Source: Glaciihabitans arcticus (GTDB taxonomy: Bacteria > Actinomycetota > Actinomycetes > Actinomycetales > Microbacteriaceae). From it: DNA of 64,000 nucleotides. This document shows, in pieces, positions 8,333 to 16,495 of the stretch; position 1 is the stretch's first letter; every line of letters starts with the position of its first letter. The stretch is from NCBI RefSeq assembly GCF_004310685.1, contig NZ_SISG01000001.1, forward strand, positions 1,736,001 to 1,800,000, given 5' to 3'. A program made the position numbers and the translations under genes. A model generated the notes under the pieces. The model ran no database searches and was not told the origin of the DNA. It was given only the letters and a program-made list of their open reading frames with translations.

Positions 8333-9651
8333 GAACCCAGCACCTTTCGCAGGTAGTCGTTGGTGAACAGGCGGTCGGGGTCGAGCTGATCCCGAACCGC
8401 CCGGAAGTCGTCGAAGCGCGGGTAGACCGCGGCGAGCGACTCCGCATTTTGAAAGTGCATCTTGCCCCAGTGCGGCCGACCCTCGAAGCCGCGCATGATG
8501 GCCTCAACGGCCTCGAAGTACTCGGTCGGGTCCTCGCGGTAGTACCGGTGCACGGCGATGTAGCCCGATTCCCGACCATAGGCGGTCGACAACCAGTTCT
8601 CGTCGGCGGCGGCGACGCGCACCTCGATCGGGAACGAGATCTTCCAGCCCTTCTCGGCGACGAGCGAACGGATGGCGCGCAACGCCTCCGGCACATTCTC
8701 GCGCGGAATCGCGTACTCCGACTCGCGGAACCGCACCCGGCGGTCGGCGACGAAGATGCGGTGCGAGAGGTCGGTCACGTCACGCTGCGCGACGAGCTTG
8801 TCGGCGATGCGGTTGATGCCGGGCACCATGCCGGGCATCAGGCGACCGAGGCCGCAGGTGACGGCGAAGACGCCGTTGGAGAGCAGTTCGTCGTCGATCC
8901 AGCTGCTGACCGCCGACTGGCGCACGGGCGGTGTCTCCACGGGCAGCCGCGTGTTCGACTTGGTGAGCGCGGTGTCGGTGTGCGGAAACCAGTAGAACTC
9001 GAAGTGGTCGACTCCCGTGGACCGCGCGGCGAAATCGTCGAGCACGGCCTCGAGGGGCTCGGGAATCTCCACGGCCCGCAGCGCGAAACTCGGGACGCAC
9101 TGGATCGTGAGGTCGACCACGATGCCGAGGGCCCCGAGCCCGAGCCGTGCCGCGGGGAGCAGCTCGGCGTTGGTCTCTTCGTTGATCGTCAGGATCGTGG
9201 CATCCGCCGTCACGAGGGTCAGGCCGACGACCTGCGTGGCCAGCCCTCCGAAGACCGCTCCGGTTCCATGTGTGCCGGTGCTCGTCGCACCGGCCAGGGT
9301 CTGCCGGTCGATGTCGCCCATGTTGGTGAGGGCGAGGCCAAGTGGGTCGAGCAGAGCCGGCAGCTGGTAAAGGTTGGTCCCGGCACCGAGGGTGACCCGG
9401 GTGCCGTCGACCGCGTAGACGCCGTCGAGGGCGCTCACGTCGAGCTGCACGCCATCGGTCGCGGCGATCGAGGTGAAGCTGTGGCCGGCACCCACCGCCT
9501 TCACGGTAAGGCCACGGTCGCGGGCCGCCGCGATGACCGCGACAACCTCGTCGACCGAGGTGGGCCGGGCAGTATGGGCGGGCGTCACGGTCTGCGAGCG
9601 ACCCCAGTTGCGCCACACGGCGCCCGGTTCGAGCACGTCGGTGAGGGTCAC
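8329..9651 (-). CDS. FAD-linked D-arabinono-1,4-lactone oxidase family protein
   Basis: A 440-residue VAO-type flavoprotein. The N-terminal FAD domain contains GAGHSF at 54-59; in aldonolactone oxidases the His of this motif carries the covalent flavin. The C-terminal half ends with the RPHWGKMH segment typical of the ALO family. These enzymes oxidise aldono- or uronolactones and related polyols. The gene starts with GTG, overlapping the TGA of the preceding PLP-enzyme gene, and its own stop overlaps the GH1 start. It may oxidise the sugar or lactone released by the glycosidase; that link is inference. Confidence 0.88.
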   Translation of the reverse strand: MTLTDVLEPGAVWRNWGRSQTVTPAHTARPTSVDEVVAVIAAARDRGLTVKAVGAGHSFTSIAATDGVQLDVSALDGVYAVDGTRVTLGAGTNLYQLPALLDPLGLALTNMGDIDRQTLAGATSTGTHGTGAVFGGLATQVVGLTLVTADATILTINEETNAELLPAARLGLGALGIVVDLTIQCVPSFALRAVEIPEPLEAVLDDFAARSTGVDHFEFYWFPHTDTALTKSNTRLPVETPPVRQSAVSSWIDDELLSNGVFAVTCGLGRLMPGMVPGINRIADKLVAQRDVTDLSHRIFVADRRVRFRESEYAIPRENVPEALRAIRSLVAEKGWKISFPIEVRVAAADENWLSTAYGRESGYIAVHRYYREDPTEYFEAVEAIMRGFEGRPHWGKMHFQNAESLAAVYPRFDDFRAVRDQLDPDRLFTNDYLRKVLGS

Positions 9652-10892
9652 AGGAACACCTTTCCCTGGCCTCGGTAGGTGGGCATGCGGTCGACGATGG
9701 CGTCACCGTCCACGAGCACGAATTCGTCCAGGTGTTCGCTGAGCTCTCCGGCTTTGGTGTGGCGCAGCCAGGCACGGTCGCCGACCTTCAGGCCTGCGGC
9801 ACCGGGTCCCTCGAGCGGGGTCTGCACCTCCCCCGCCATCTCGCGCGCAAGCATCTTGGTGCCCTCCGGCCAGACGACCTTCGGCATGCGGTCGGGCTGC
9901 GGCGGGCCCGAGCTGATCCAGCCGCCACCGAGCAGCACCGCGAGACCGGGCTGCGGTTTGCGCACCACACTCAGAGCGAAGGCTGCGGCCGGTGCCGGGT
10001 GGAAGTGCGTGTAGTTGTCGAACAGGTGCGGTCCGAACAGGCCCGAGCCCGCGGCGATCTCCGTGACCGCCGACTCCGCCGCCGAGGACTCGAGCGAGCC
10101 AGTGCCCCCGCCGTTGACGAATTCGAGGTCGGCAATCGAGCGAATGGATGCCACGGCGCGAGCACGGCGATCGGCGAGTTCTGCGGCGGAGTGCCGTTGC
10201 ATCCAGCGCACAATCGCACCGTAGGCGGCACGGCCGGCCGGGTTGTTGACCTGGCCGGCGATCTGCGCCTCGTAACCCATCAGACCCACGAGTTCGAAGC
10301 CGGGTCGGGCGACGATCGCCTCGGCGAGGGCACGGGCGTCGGAGACCGTGTGCACCGGGGAACGGCGCACGCCGGTGTGGCCGAGGAACCAGGTGTCCCA
10401 CGAGGCGTCGAGTTCGAGGCAGACCCGGATCGGCGCGCGTGACCCGGGCGCGATCGCCGCATCGACGAGGTCGAGCTGCGCCACGCTGTCCACCATGATG
10501 GTGACCCGCGAGGCCAGCTCAGCCGAAGCGCCGAGCTCGCGCAGTGCGGCCCGGTCGGCGGTCGGATACCCGACGACGACGTCGCCGATCGCGTCATGGC
10601 CGTCGGCCGACGAAGCGAGCCAGAGCGCTTCGGGCAGCGTGTAGGCGAGCACTCCCGCGTAGCCGGGCAGGGCGAGCACCGCGTCGATCACACCGCGCAC
10701 GCGCACCGACTTGCTGGCCACCCGGATGGTGGTTCCCGCAGCGCGGTCGAGCATGTCAAACGCGTTGTGGGAGAGCGCGGGCACGCCGATCACGCCGAAC
10801 GGCGGATCGAGCTCAGCCGTCGCGGCGGTCAGTCGCGGCCAGTAGGTGGACGGGGTCAGCCAGGGCTCGGAGGAGGGGCGAGCGAGCTGCAC
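9648..10892 (-). CDS. fold-type III PLP enzyme (alanine racemase N-terminal / D-threonine aldolase-like)
   Basis: A 414-residue protein of the family that includes D-threonine aldolase and D-serine dehydratase. The predicted PLP lysine is Lys61 in RVASKSVRVRG, followed by barrel motifs (LVGLMGYEAQI near 213, FVNGGGTGS, GSGLFGPHLFD). The C-terminal domain has a Ser-Glu-His segment resembling the metal-ligand region, but the usual downstream Cys is not obvious. Activity on a D-amino acid or hydroxy-amino acid is plausible. The start is GTG, placed directly after the MFS stop codon. An amino-acid enzyme inside a glycoside operon is odd. Confidence 0.82.
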   Translation of the reverse strand: MQLARPSSEPWLTPSTYWPRLTAATAELDPPFGVIGVPALSHNAFDMLDRAAGTTIRVASKSVRVRGVIDAVLALPGYAGVLAYTLPEALWLASSADGHDAIGDVVVGYPTADRAALRELGASAELASRVTIMVDSVAQLDLVDAAIAPGSRAPIRVCLELDASWDTWFLGHTGVRRSPVHTVSDARALAEAIVARPGFELVGLMGYEAQIAGQVNNPAGRAAYGAIVRWMQRHSAAELADRRARAVASIRSIADLEFVNGGGTGSLESSAAESAVTEIAAGSGLFGPHLFDNYTHFHPAPAAAFALSVVRKPQPGLAVLLGGGWISSGPPQPDRMPKVVWPEGTKMLAREMAGEVQTPLEGPGAAGLKVGDRAWLRHTKAGELSEHLDEFVLVDGDAIVDRMPTYRGQGKVFL

Positions 10893-12230
10893 CTACTTGA
10901 CTCTCTTGATGGGCATCACGGCGAGGCCGCCGAGGGCGGCAGCGATGGCCGAGGCGATGAACAGCGCGGTGAATCCCTCGCCGGCACCGGCGAAGACCTC
11001 GGTAGCGGCGTAGAAGTCGGCCGCGCCGCCACTGGCCGCGCCCGCAAAGATCACCACGATGAAGGCACCGAGCAGCGGGGCGACGGCCTGGGGAACGGCC
11101 GTCGCGATGTTCATCACACCGAGGTCCTTGCCGCGCGAGTGCGCGTCGGGCAGCACCTGCGTGGCGAGCGCCTGGTCGACCGCCATGAAGCTGCCATAGC
11201 CGAGACCGAGCAGGCCGGCCGCAGCGATCGCGACGGTGAAGTCGGGCACGAACGCCAGGATCAGCGCGGCGAGGGCCTGCAGGTATGCGGCGATGTAGAC
11301 GAAGATCTTGCGTTTGCCGATGCGGTCGCTGATCTTGCCGATGCCGAGTGCGGAGGCCACGAAGAAGACCATGTACACGGCGGTCAGGGTGAGCAGGTCG
11401 TCCTCGACCGTGTCGGCCGGGCGGGCGAGACCGAACATGAGGAAGTAGAGCAGCAGGGTCGTGCCGAGCGCGTTGCCCAGGTTCACGAGGATGCGGCTCA
11501 GCAGCGTCCAGCCGAAGTCGGGGTACTTCCTCGGGCTGACCCAGAACCCCGAGGCGAGCGCGCCGAGCGTGAGCTTCTCGGGAACTGTGGTGAGCGCGGC
11601 ATCCTTGGTCCACAGCAGGAACGGCGTGACGAGGATGACGAGCAGCACCGCGACCAGCGCGTAGCCGGTGAACGTCGCGAGGCCGAGCAGGGTCACCAGC
11701 AGGATGCCGAGGATCGTACCGACGGCCTGCGGAGCAGATACCCAGCCGGACACGAAGCCGCGCTGATTGACCGGCACCTGGTCGGAGATGGTAGCGGTGA
11801 TCGCCGCGGTGAGCACGCAGAAGCCGATGAGGGCGAGCGACCAGAACACGCCGATGCCGACCATGCTGGTCTGGATGCCGAGCAGGAAGAGCGACGCAGC
11901 GAAGGTGATCATGCCGCCGAGGATCCACGGGCGGCGGCGGCCGAAGCGCGACGTAGTGCGGTCGGAGAGCGCGCCGCTCAGCGGGTAGGCCACGAGGGCG
12001 CACGCACCGGCGATCGCCGAGATGATGCCGAACGCGACCACGTTATCGAGCCAGTTGGTCGAATTCAGCTGCTCGGTGATCTGCGAGGGCAGCAGCAGCT
12101 GCACCGGGGTGAGCTGGGCCATCCAGATACCGAACCAGGCCGTGGCGAACAGGGCGATCCACGCGCCGCCCACCCGCCTCGTCGGTTCGGCGAAGGGCGA
12201 GACCGTGCCGGTCTTGACGGGTGCACTCAT
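10893..12230 (-). CDS. MFS transporter resembling sugar (GPH/sucrose-type) carriers
   Basis: The 445-residue protein has about twelve membrane segments. The loop between helices 2 and 3 reads GALSDRTTSRFGRRRPWI, typical of GPH and sucrose-type proton symporters rather than drug exporters. I chose the ATG at 12230 because it overlaps the TetR stop by four bases; an open frame extends further upstream but only through TetR. It probably imports the compound processed by the three downstream enzymes (glycosidase, oxidase, PLP enzyme). Substrate is unknown. Confidence 0.87.
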   Translation of the reverse strand: MSAPVKTGTVSPFAEPTRRVGGAWIALFATAWFGIWMAQLTPVQLLLPSQITEQLNSTNWLDNVVAFGIISAIAGACALVAYPLSGALSDRTTSRFGRRRPWILGGMITFAASLFLLGIQTSMVGIGVFWSLALIGFCVLTAAITATISDQVPVNQRGFVSGWVSAPQAVGTILGILLVTLLGLATFTGYALVAVLLVILVTPFLLWTKDAALTTVPEKLTLGALASGFWVSPRKYPDFGWTLLSRILVNLGNALGTTLLLYFLMFGLARPADTVEDDLLTLTAVYMVFFVASALGIGKISDRIGKRKIFVYIAAYLQALAALILAFVPDFTVAIAAAGLLGLGYGSFMAVDQALATQVLPDAHSRGKDLGVMNIATAVPQAVAPLLGAFIVVIFAGAASGGAADFYAATEVFAGAGEGFTALFIASAIAAALGGLAVMPIKRVK

Positions 12231-12862
12231 GAGGCTGACTCCTTGGGGCTGGGCGACGCTGTTGCGGGTTGGGCGAGCTGGGCGAGAGAATCTGCGGCGA
12301 AGTCCATCACTCGGGCGGCGGCCGCGCTGTCGCGGTCGGCGAGCCAGGCGAGGGTCATGCCGTCGGTGAAGGTCACCACGTGGCGGGCGACGTCGTCGAT
12401 CGGGATGCGCCACTCGCACCCCGTGCGCTCCGCCGCCGCGGCGAGAAGTTGCACGACGGCGAAGCGGTACCGCACGTACTGCTCGCTGGCGAGGTCCTCG
12501 AGCTCGGGCGTGCGCAGCGCGTACTGCATGAGCTCGAACATGACCTGCTCGTGGCCGGGGTCGGCGACGACATTGTCGAAGTATCCCTGCAAACCGTCGC
12601 GCAGCGCGTGCCGGATGCCCTGCCCGAAGTCCACGCTGGCGAAGGCCGCACTGGTCTCGTTCTCGACGACGAAGACGATGAGCTCGCGCATCATCTCGTC
12701 GCGCGAGGTGAAGGCGTAGTGGAAGCTCGCGAGCGACATGCGCGCCTCGGCGACGATGGCGCGGGTCGTCGCCCCGCTCACCCCTTGGGCGGCGATGACA
12801 CGCAGGGCGGCGTGCACGAGGGCGAGCCGACGGTCGACCGACGACATGCGTGGCATCGACAT
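12227..12862 (-). CDS. TetR family repressor of the glycoside operon
   Basis: A 211-residue regulator with an N-terminal helix-turn-helix (about residues 18-58; GATTRAIVAEARMSLASFHYAF) and a helical ligand-binding C-terminal part. It is the first gene of a five-gene minus-strand operon and overlaps the transporter by four bases, so it is likely autoregulated together with the catabolic genes. A perfect inverted repeat 15 bases upstream of its start is the obvious operator candidate. The inducer is probably the transported substrate or a breakdown product. Confidence 0.9.
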   Translation of the reverse strand: MSMPRMSSVDRRLALVHAALRVIAAQGVSGATTRAIVAEARMSLASFHYAFTSRDEMMRELIVFVVENETSAAFASVDFGQGIRHALRDGLQGYFDNVVADPGHEQVMFELMQYALRTPELEDLASEQYVRYRFAVVQLLAAAAERTGCEWRIPIDDVARHVVTFTDGMTLAWLADRDSAAAARVMDFAADSLAQLAQPATASPSPKESAS

Positions 12863-12876
12863 CCCCCCGGCCTCAG

Positions 12877-12892
12877 TGGGTCAACTGACCCA
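12877..12892. promoter_or_regulatory. palindromic operator candidate for the TetR-led operon
   Basis: TGGGTCA-AC-TGACCCA is a perfect inverted repeat with seven-base arms, 15 bases upstream of the tetR start codon. Position and symmetry fit a TetR dimer site controlling the operon. Seen directly; binding by this TetR is inference. Confidence 0.6.
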
Positions 12893-12963
12893 GTCATTGA
12901 AGCAAGAGTGCCCGAGCGCCGGATGGCTGTCAACGGTGCCGGTGACCCGCGTTCGGGTGAGGG

Positions 12964-13272
12964 CTACGCGGAGTCGGACTCCGGCTCGGGCAGCAGGTGC
13001 AGGCCGCCCGGGGAGTTCGCCGACTTGGAGAGGATGTCGATCCAGTGACGGTTGAGCAGCGGGCTCTTGCCGCCGAAGTACTCGAACGCGAGGGAGATGT
13101 TGGGGCTGATCCAGATCGACGAACGGCCGTAGCCGTTGCGGGCGGGCTCGGTCCAGGTGAAGGAGAACTGCTCGCCGCGGCGGATCTTCGCCCAGATGAC
13201 CACCTGCAGGTGAGCCAGCACGCGGTCGTCGAAGGTCGCGGTGAGCTTTGAATCGTAGGTCAGGGTTCCCAA
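12964..13272 (-). CDS. small DUF7882-type protein
   Basis: A 102-residue protein clearly homologous to the one at 16888-17184 (shared DDR-LAH-VV-AK-RR core, then IWI and a C-terminal SAN-GL segment). This small family is common in Microbacteriaceae. It is sometimes labelled as an ATP-dependent DNA ligase, but no ligase motif (KxDG) is present and the length rules out a ligase domain. The function is unknown. It lies 37 bases downstream of the GGDEF gene on the same strand and could be co-transcribed with it. Confidence 0.75.
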   Translation of the reverse strand: MGTLTYDSKLTATFDDRVLAHLQVVIWAKIRRGEQFSFTWTEPARNGYGRSSIWISPNISLAFEYFGGKSPLLNRHWIDILSKSANSPGGLHLLPEPESDSA

Positions 13273-13309
13273 CGGGTGTCCTCCGGTGTCGGTTCGCTGT
13301 ACTGCGAGT

Positions 13310-14680
13310 CTAGTTTTGTGCGGGTGCCAGTGCGGACTGGTCCTTGCCCGCGTTCTTTGCGGCGTACATAGCGTCGTCGGCCCGGCTCAGCATGTCGTCG
13401 ATGGTCGACGGCATTCCGGGATGGTGAACAGCGATGCCGATGCTCGCGGTGACCGGCAGGTCGCTGGTCACGCCGTCGAATGGCGCGCGGATCGACCGGC
13501 AGAGCACCGCGGCGAGCGCGAGAGCATCGTCCTCGCCCACACCCGGGCAGACGACGACGAACTCGTCGCCGCCGATGCGCCCCACCACATCGTCCGAGCG
13601 CACCGTGGCCCGCAGCCGCTCGCCGACCTGGAGCAGCACCGAGTCGCCGACCCGGTGGCCGAGCACGTCGTTCACATCCTTGAAGCCGTCGAGGTCGATG
13701 AAGAACACCGCGAGAGGGCTGGTCGCTGCACGGAGCGCCGCGGAAAGGCCGTCCCGCACGAGCTCGCGGTTGCGCAGGCCGGTCAGCTGGTCGTAGTGCG
13801 CGAGCGCTTCGAGCTGTCGCTGAAGCCGGAGCCGCACGAGCACCTCAACGGCCTGGCCCGCGAGAGCCGCCTGCAGTTCGAAATACGCGGTGTCGAATAC
13901 CCGCCGACGTTTGAACGAGCAGGCGAGCACACCGATCACCCGGTCGCCCTCGAGAAGCGGGATGACGGTCATCGCTTCGATGCGCTGGGCGCGGAGACCG
14001 TCGCGCAACCCGGGAAAGGCATCGGCATCCTCTGCCGTCGCAATGGTGACCGGCTCGCGAAGGCGCACGGCACGGGCGGCGGGTGACTCCGAATGCGCAC
14101 TCTCCTGCATCACCACGGGGTGCTCTCCCCCGCCGAGACGGAAATCGCCCGCGTCGTCGAGAATCGACACCACCGTGTAGGACGCATCGAGCGCCTCGTG
14201 CGCGCTCGCAGCGAGCGCCTCGCAGACGTCGGTGTCGGTCTCGCTCTGTCCGAAGGCTGCCGTCGCGGACTGCAGCACGCGCAGGCGCATCGAGGTGGAA
14301 TCAGATAGCCGGCGGGCATCGAGCAGCGTGCGCTCGTAGGCGGCGCGCTCGGTGGCATCGAACATCGCCGTCTCGATGCCGCTCGCAGAGTAGGTGGAGG
14401 CCACCAGCACGTTCAGCGGGCTGCCGTCGGTTCGGCGCAGCGTGAGCACGACCTCGCGCACCTCGCCGTTCAGCTGCAGCACGGGCAGGTGCCGGGTCTC
14501 GTAGAACATGCGGCTGCCCTGCTCGAGCAGGCTCGCGAAGTTGACCCCGATGAGCTGCTCACGGGTGAAGCCGGTCAGTTCGAGCAGCGTCTCGTTGACT
14601 TCGAGGATGACGCCATCCGTGGTCGACGCGAGCAGACCACACGGGGCAAAGCGATAGAGCCGCTCGAACGACTCGCTCAT
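13310..14680 (-). CDS. PAS-GAF-GGDEF diguanylate cyclase
   Basis: The 456-residue cytoplasmic protein has an N-terminal PAS domain (about 5-112), a GAF domain (about 133-285) and a C-terminal GGDEF domain. The active-site GGDEF is intact at 370-374, and the inhibitory-site RxxD is present at 361-364, exactly five residues upstream. It should therefore make cyclic di-GMP from two GTP and be feedback inhibited. Its start overlaps the stop of the RsbQ-like hydrolase gene by four bases. By analogy with RsbQ-RsbP, the hydrolase may generate a signal sensed by the PAS domain. Confidence 0.93.
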   Translation of the reverse strand: MSESFERLYRFAPCGLLASTTDGVILEVNETLLELTGFTREQLIGVNFASLLEQGSRMFYETRHLPVLQLNGEVREVVLTLRRTDGSPLNVLVASTYSASGIETAMFDATERAAYERTLLDARRLSDSTSMRLRVLQSATAAFGQSETDTDVCEALAASAHEALDASYTVVSILDDAGDFRLGGGEHPVVMQESAHSESPAARAVRLREPVTIATAEDADAFPGLRDGLRAQRIEAMTVIPLLEGDRVIGVLACSFKRRRVFDTAYFELQAALAGQAVEVLVRLRLQRQLEALAHYDQLTGLRNRELVRDGLSAALRAATSPLAVFFIDLDGFKDVNDVLGHRVGDSVLLQVGERLRATVRSDDVVGRIGGDEFVVVCPGVGEDDALALAAVLCRSIRAPFDGVTSDLPVTASIGIAVHHPGMPSTIDDMLSRADDAMYAAKNAGKDQSALAPAQN

Positions 14681-15474
14681 CGCAGGTAGTCGAGGATCGC
14701 GTCCACGACGTACTGCGGGCCGGAGAGGCTCGGTACGTGACCGGTCGCCGGGATGACGGTGAGCGTCGACCCCGGGATCTGCTCGTGCACGTAGCTGCCG
14801 ACCGCGAGGGGCGCGATCACGTCATCCGTGCACTGGATGATCAAGGTCGGCACCGTGACATCCCGAAGGTCGTGGCGATTGTCGGAGAGGAAGGTGACGT
14901 GCGCGAAGTGCCGGGCGATGGAGGGCTCGACACTGCAGAAGAAGGCGGTGAGCTCCTGACCGAGCTCGGGTCGATCTGCGTTGCCGACCATCACGGGTGC
15001 CATCGTCGCCGACCAGCCGAGGTAGTTGGAATCGAGCATGTCGAGCAGGCCGTCGATGTCCTTCTGCTCGAAGCCGCCGACGTATGTGCCGTCGTTCACG
15101 TAGCGGGGCGACGGGCCGACGAGGGCGAGGGCGCCGAAGCGGGAGGGGTCGCGGTTGGCCGCGAGCACGCCGATCATCGAGCTGACCGAGTGCCCGACAA
15201 AAACAGCGTCGCGCAGGTCGAGGGTGTCGAGGATCTCGATCACATCGGACGCGTAGCCGTCGAGAGAGTCGTACTTGTTGCGGTCGTAGGCCGTGAGGTC
15301 GGAACCGCCCGAGCCGACGTTGTCGTAGAGAACGACCGTGAAGTCGGCGAGGAAGGCCGGGGTGACGTTGTGCCAGATCTCCTGGCTGCAGCCGAAGCCG
15401 TGGGCGAAGACGAGGGGGCGGCCGTTCGGGTTGCCGAGCACGCGCACGTTGTTGCGGCGTAGAACGTCTGTCAT
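14677..15474 (-). CDS. rsbQ: RsbQ-like alpha/beta hydrolase, signal-generating partner of a PAS protein
   Basis: A 265-residue protein closely resembling Bacillus RsbQ over its whole length: FGCSQEIW near 27-34, the nucleophile elbow GHSVS with Ser96, SPRYVNDGTYVGGFEQ near 122-137, an acid at Asp217 or Asp218 and His246. The last Gly of the usual GxSxG is Ser here. RsbQ acts with the PAS domain of RsbP in Bacillus stress signalling, and the fold is shared with KAI2/D14 receptors. Here the partner encoded by the overlapping downstream gene is a PAS-GAF-GGDEF protein, implying control of cyclic di-GMP. Role inferred from homology plus coupling. Confidence 0.88.
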   Translation of the reverse strand: MTDVLRRNNVRVLGNPNGRPLVFAHGFGCSQEIWHNVTPAFLADFTVVLYDNVGSGGSDLTAYDRNKYDSLDGYASDVIEILDTLDLRDAVFVGHSVSSMIGVLAANRDPSRFGALALVGPSPRYVNDGTYVGGFEQKDIDGLLDMLDSNYLGWSATMAPVMVGNADRPELGQELTAFFCSVEPSIARHFAHVTFLSDNRHDLRDVTVPTLIIQCTDDVIAPLAVGSYVHEQIPGSTLTVIPATGHVPSLSGPQYVVDAILDYLR

Positions 15475-15481
15475 CTCGACT

Positions 15482-15521
15482 CCTGACCGGGGTGTCCACT
15501 GCTCCGGAAAGTCCGGTCAGG
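15482..15521. repeat. inverted repeat between the divergent hydrolase and EAL genes
   Basis: Nine-base arms CCTGACCGG (15482-15490) and CCGGTCAGG (15513-15521) flank 22 bases, just upstream of the hydrolase start codon (15474). It could be a leader hairpin or an operator controlling the divergent cyclic-di-GMP genes. There is no T-run to suggest a terminator. Confidence 0.4.
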
Positions 15522-15676
15522 TACTCGACCCAAATTTATCGGGATTCCTACGTTTTCGACAATCACCGAAGGGGTTGCGAAGTATAGGCGCGGGACACCT
15601 GAAACCAATGCCCTTGAAGAAAACCGGTCATTCGGCTCGACTGGCTGTATGGAAACGCACGCGGGCCGGAACACCC

Positions 15677-16441
15677 ATGGTTGACACCAGGCTCGAAACC
15701 GAGTTGCGCGGGGCTGTCGAACGTGGCGAACTGATCTCCGCGTTCCAGCCCCAGTTCGACCTGGCCACCAACCGGATCGCGGGGGTCGAGACGCTGTGCC
15801 GCTGGCGGCACCCGGAGCTCGGGCTGCTGATGCCGTACGCGTTCATCCCGATCGCCGAGGCGAGCGACCTCATCCATGAGATCGGTCGCTTTATGCTTGA
15901 CGAGGCGTGCGACGCGGCCGGGGAATGGCAGGCATCCGGAAAAAAGGTGTGCGTCGCCGTGAACGTCTCCCCCGTGCAGCTGACCTCCGACGACATCGTC
16001 GACCACGTCATCGAGCTCGTGCGTCGTCTCGAGATCGCCCCGGACGGCATCACGCTCGAGATCACCGAGACCTCCCCGATCCTCGATCTCGAGGCCGCCG
16101 CGGGCCGCCTCAAGGTGCTGCGTCGGCTTGGCCTGTGCATCTCTATTGACGACTACGGCACCGGTCACTCGTCGCTGTCGCGGCTTGATGCACTCGATGC
16201 CAACGAACTCAAGATCGACCAGTCGCTGGTGAAGAGTAACTCCGCCGAGGTACTCGCCCATCTCGAAGGCGTGGTGAAGTACGCGCACGAGCGCGGTATC
16301 GGGGTGGTAGCCGAAGGAGTCGAAACCGAGGAACAGCTCGCCCGTGTCAAAACTCTCGGTTGCGACCGCGCGCAGGGCTTCCTGCTGGGGCGGCCCATGT
16401 CGAAGCGCGACCTGGACAAGCTGCTGGTCTCTTCCGACTAG
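15677..16441 (+). CDS. stand-alone EAL-domain cyclic-di-GMP phosphodiesterase
   Basis: The 254-residue protein is a single EAL domain. Catalytic positions are largely kept: Glu-Thr-Leu in place of Glu-Ala-Leu (GVETLCRW), Asn in NVSPVQL, Glu in EITET, the metal pair in IDDYGTGHSS, Lys in LKIDQS, Glu in AEGVET and Gln in AQGFLLG. It probably degrades cyclic di-GMP to pGpG. An ATG 69 bases upstream (15608) is an alternative start adding 23 basic residues; neither has a strong ribosome-binding site. It is divergent from the hydrolase/GGDEF pair, so opposing enzymes sit back to back. Confidence 0.88.
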   Translation: MVDTRLETELRGAVERGELISAFQPQFDLATNRIAGVETLCRWRHPELGLLMPYAFIPIAEASDLIHEIGRFMLDEACDAAGEWQASGKKVCVAVNVSPVQLTSDDIVDHVIELVRRLEIAPDGITLEITETSPILDLEAAAGRLKVLRRLGLCISIDDYGTGHSSLSRLDALDANELKIDQSLVKSNSAEVLAHLEGVVKYAHERGIGVVAEGVETEEQLARVKTLGCDRAQGFLLGRPMSKRDLDKLLVSSD

Positions 16442-16495
16442 ATCGCGCCGTAGCCCGCGAGTCGCCAGGAGTCTTCCGACTAGATCGTGCCGTAG
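16430..16495. repeat. 24-base direct repeat (42-base tandem duplication) at convergent gene ends
   Basis: Copies at 16430-16453 and 16472-16495 differ by one base (C or T); both read TCTTCCGACTAGATCG or its variant, then CCGTAG. The first holds the EAL stop codon and the second holds the stop codon of the minus-strand gene. Each copy contains the four bases CTAG, which can serve as the stop on both strands. Confidence 0.75.

Noticed and set aside
12964-13272. ATP-dependent DNA ligase annotation for the DUF7882 proteins
   Set aside because: No KxDG motif or nucleotidyltransferase domain; about 100 residues is far too short.
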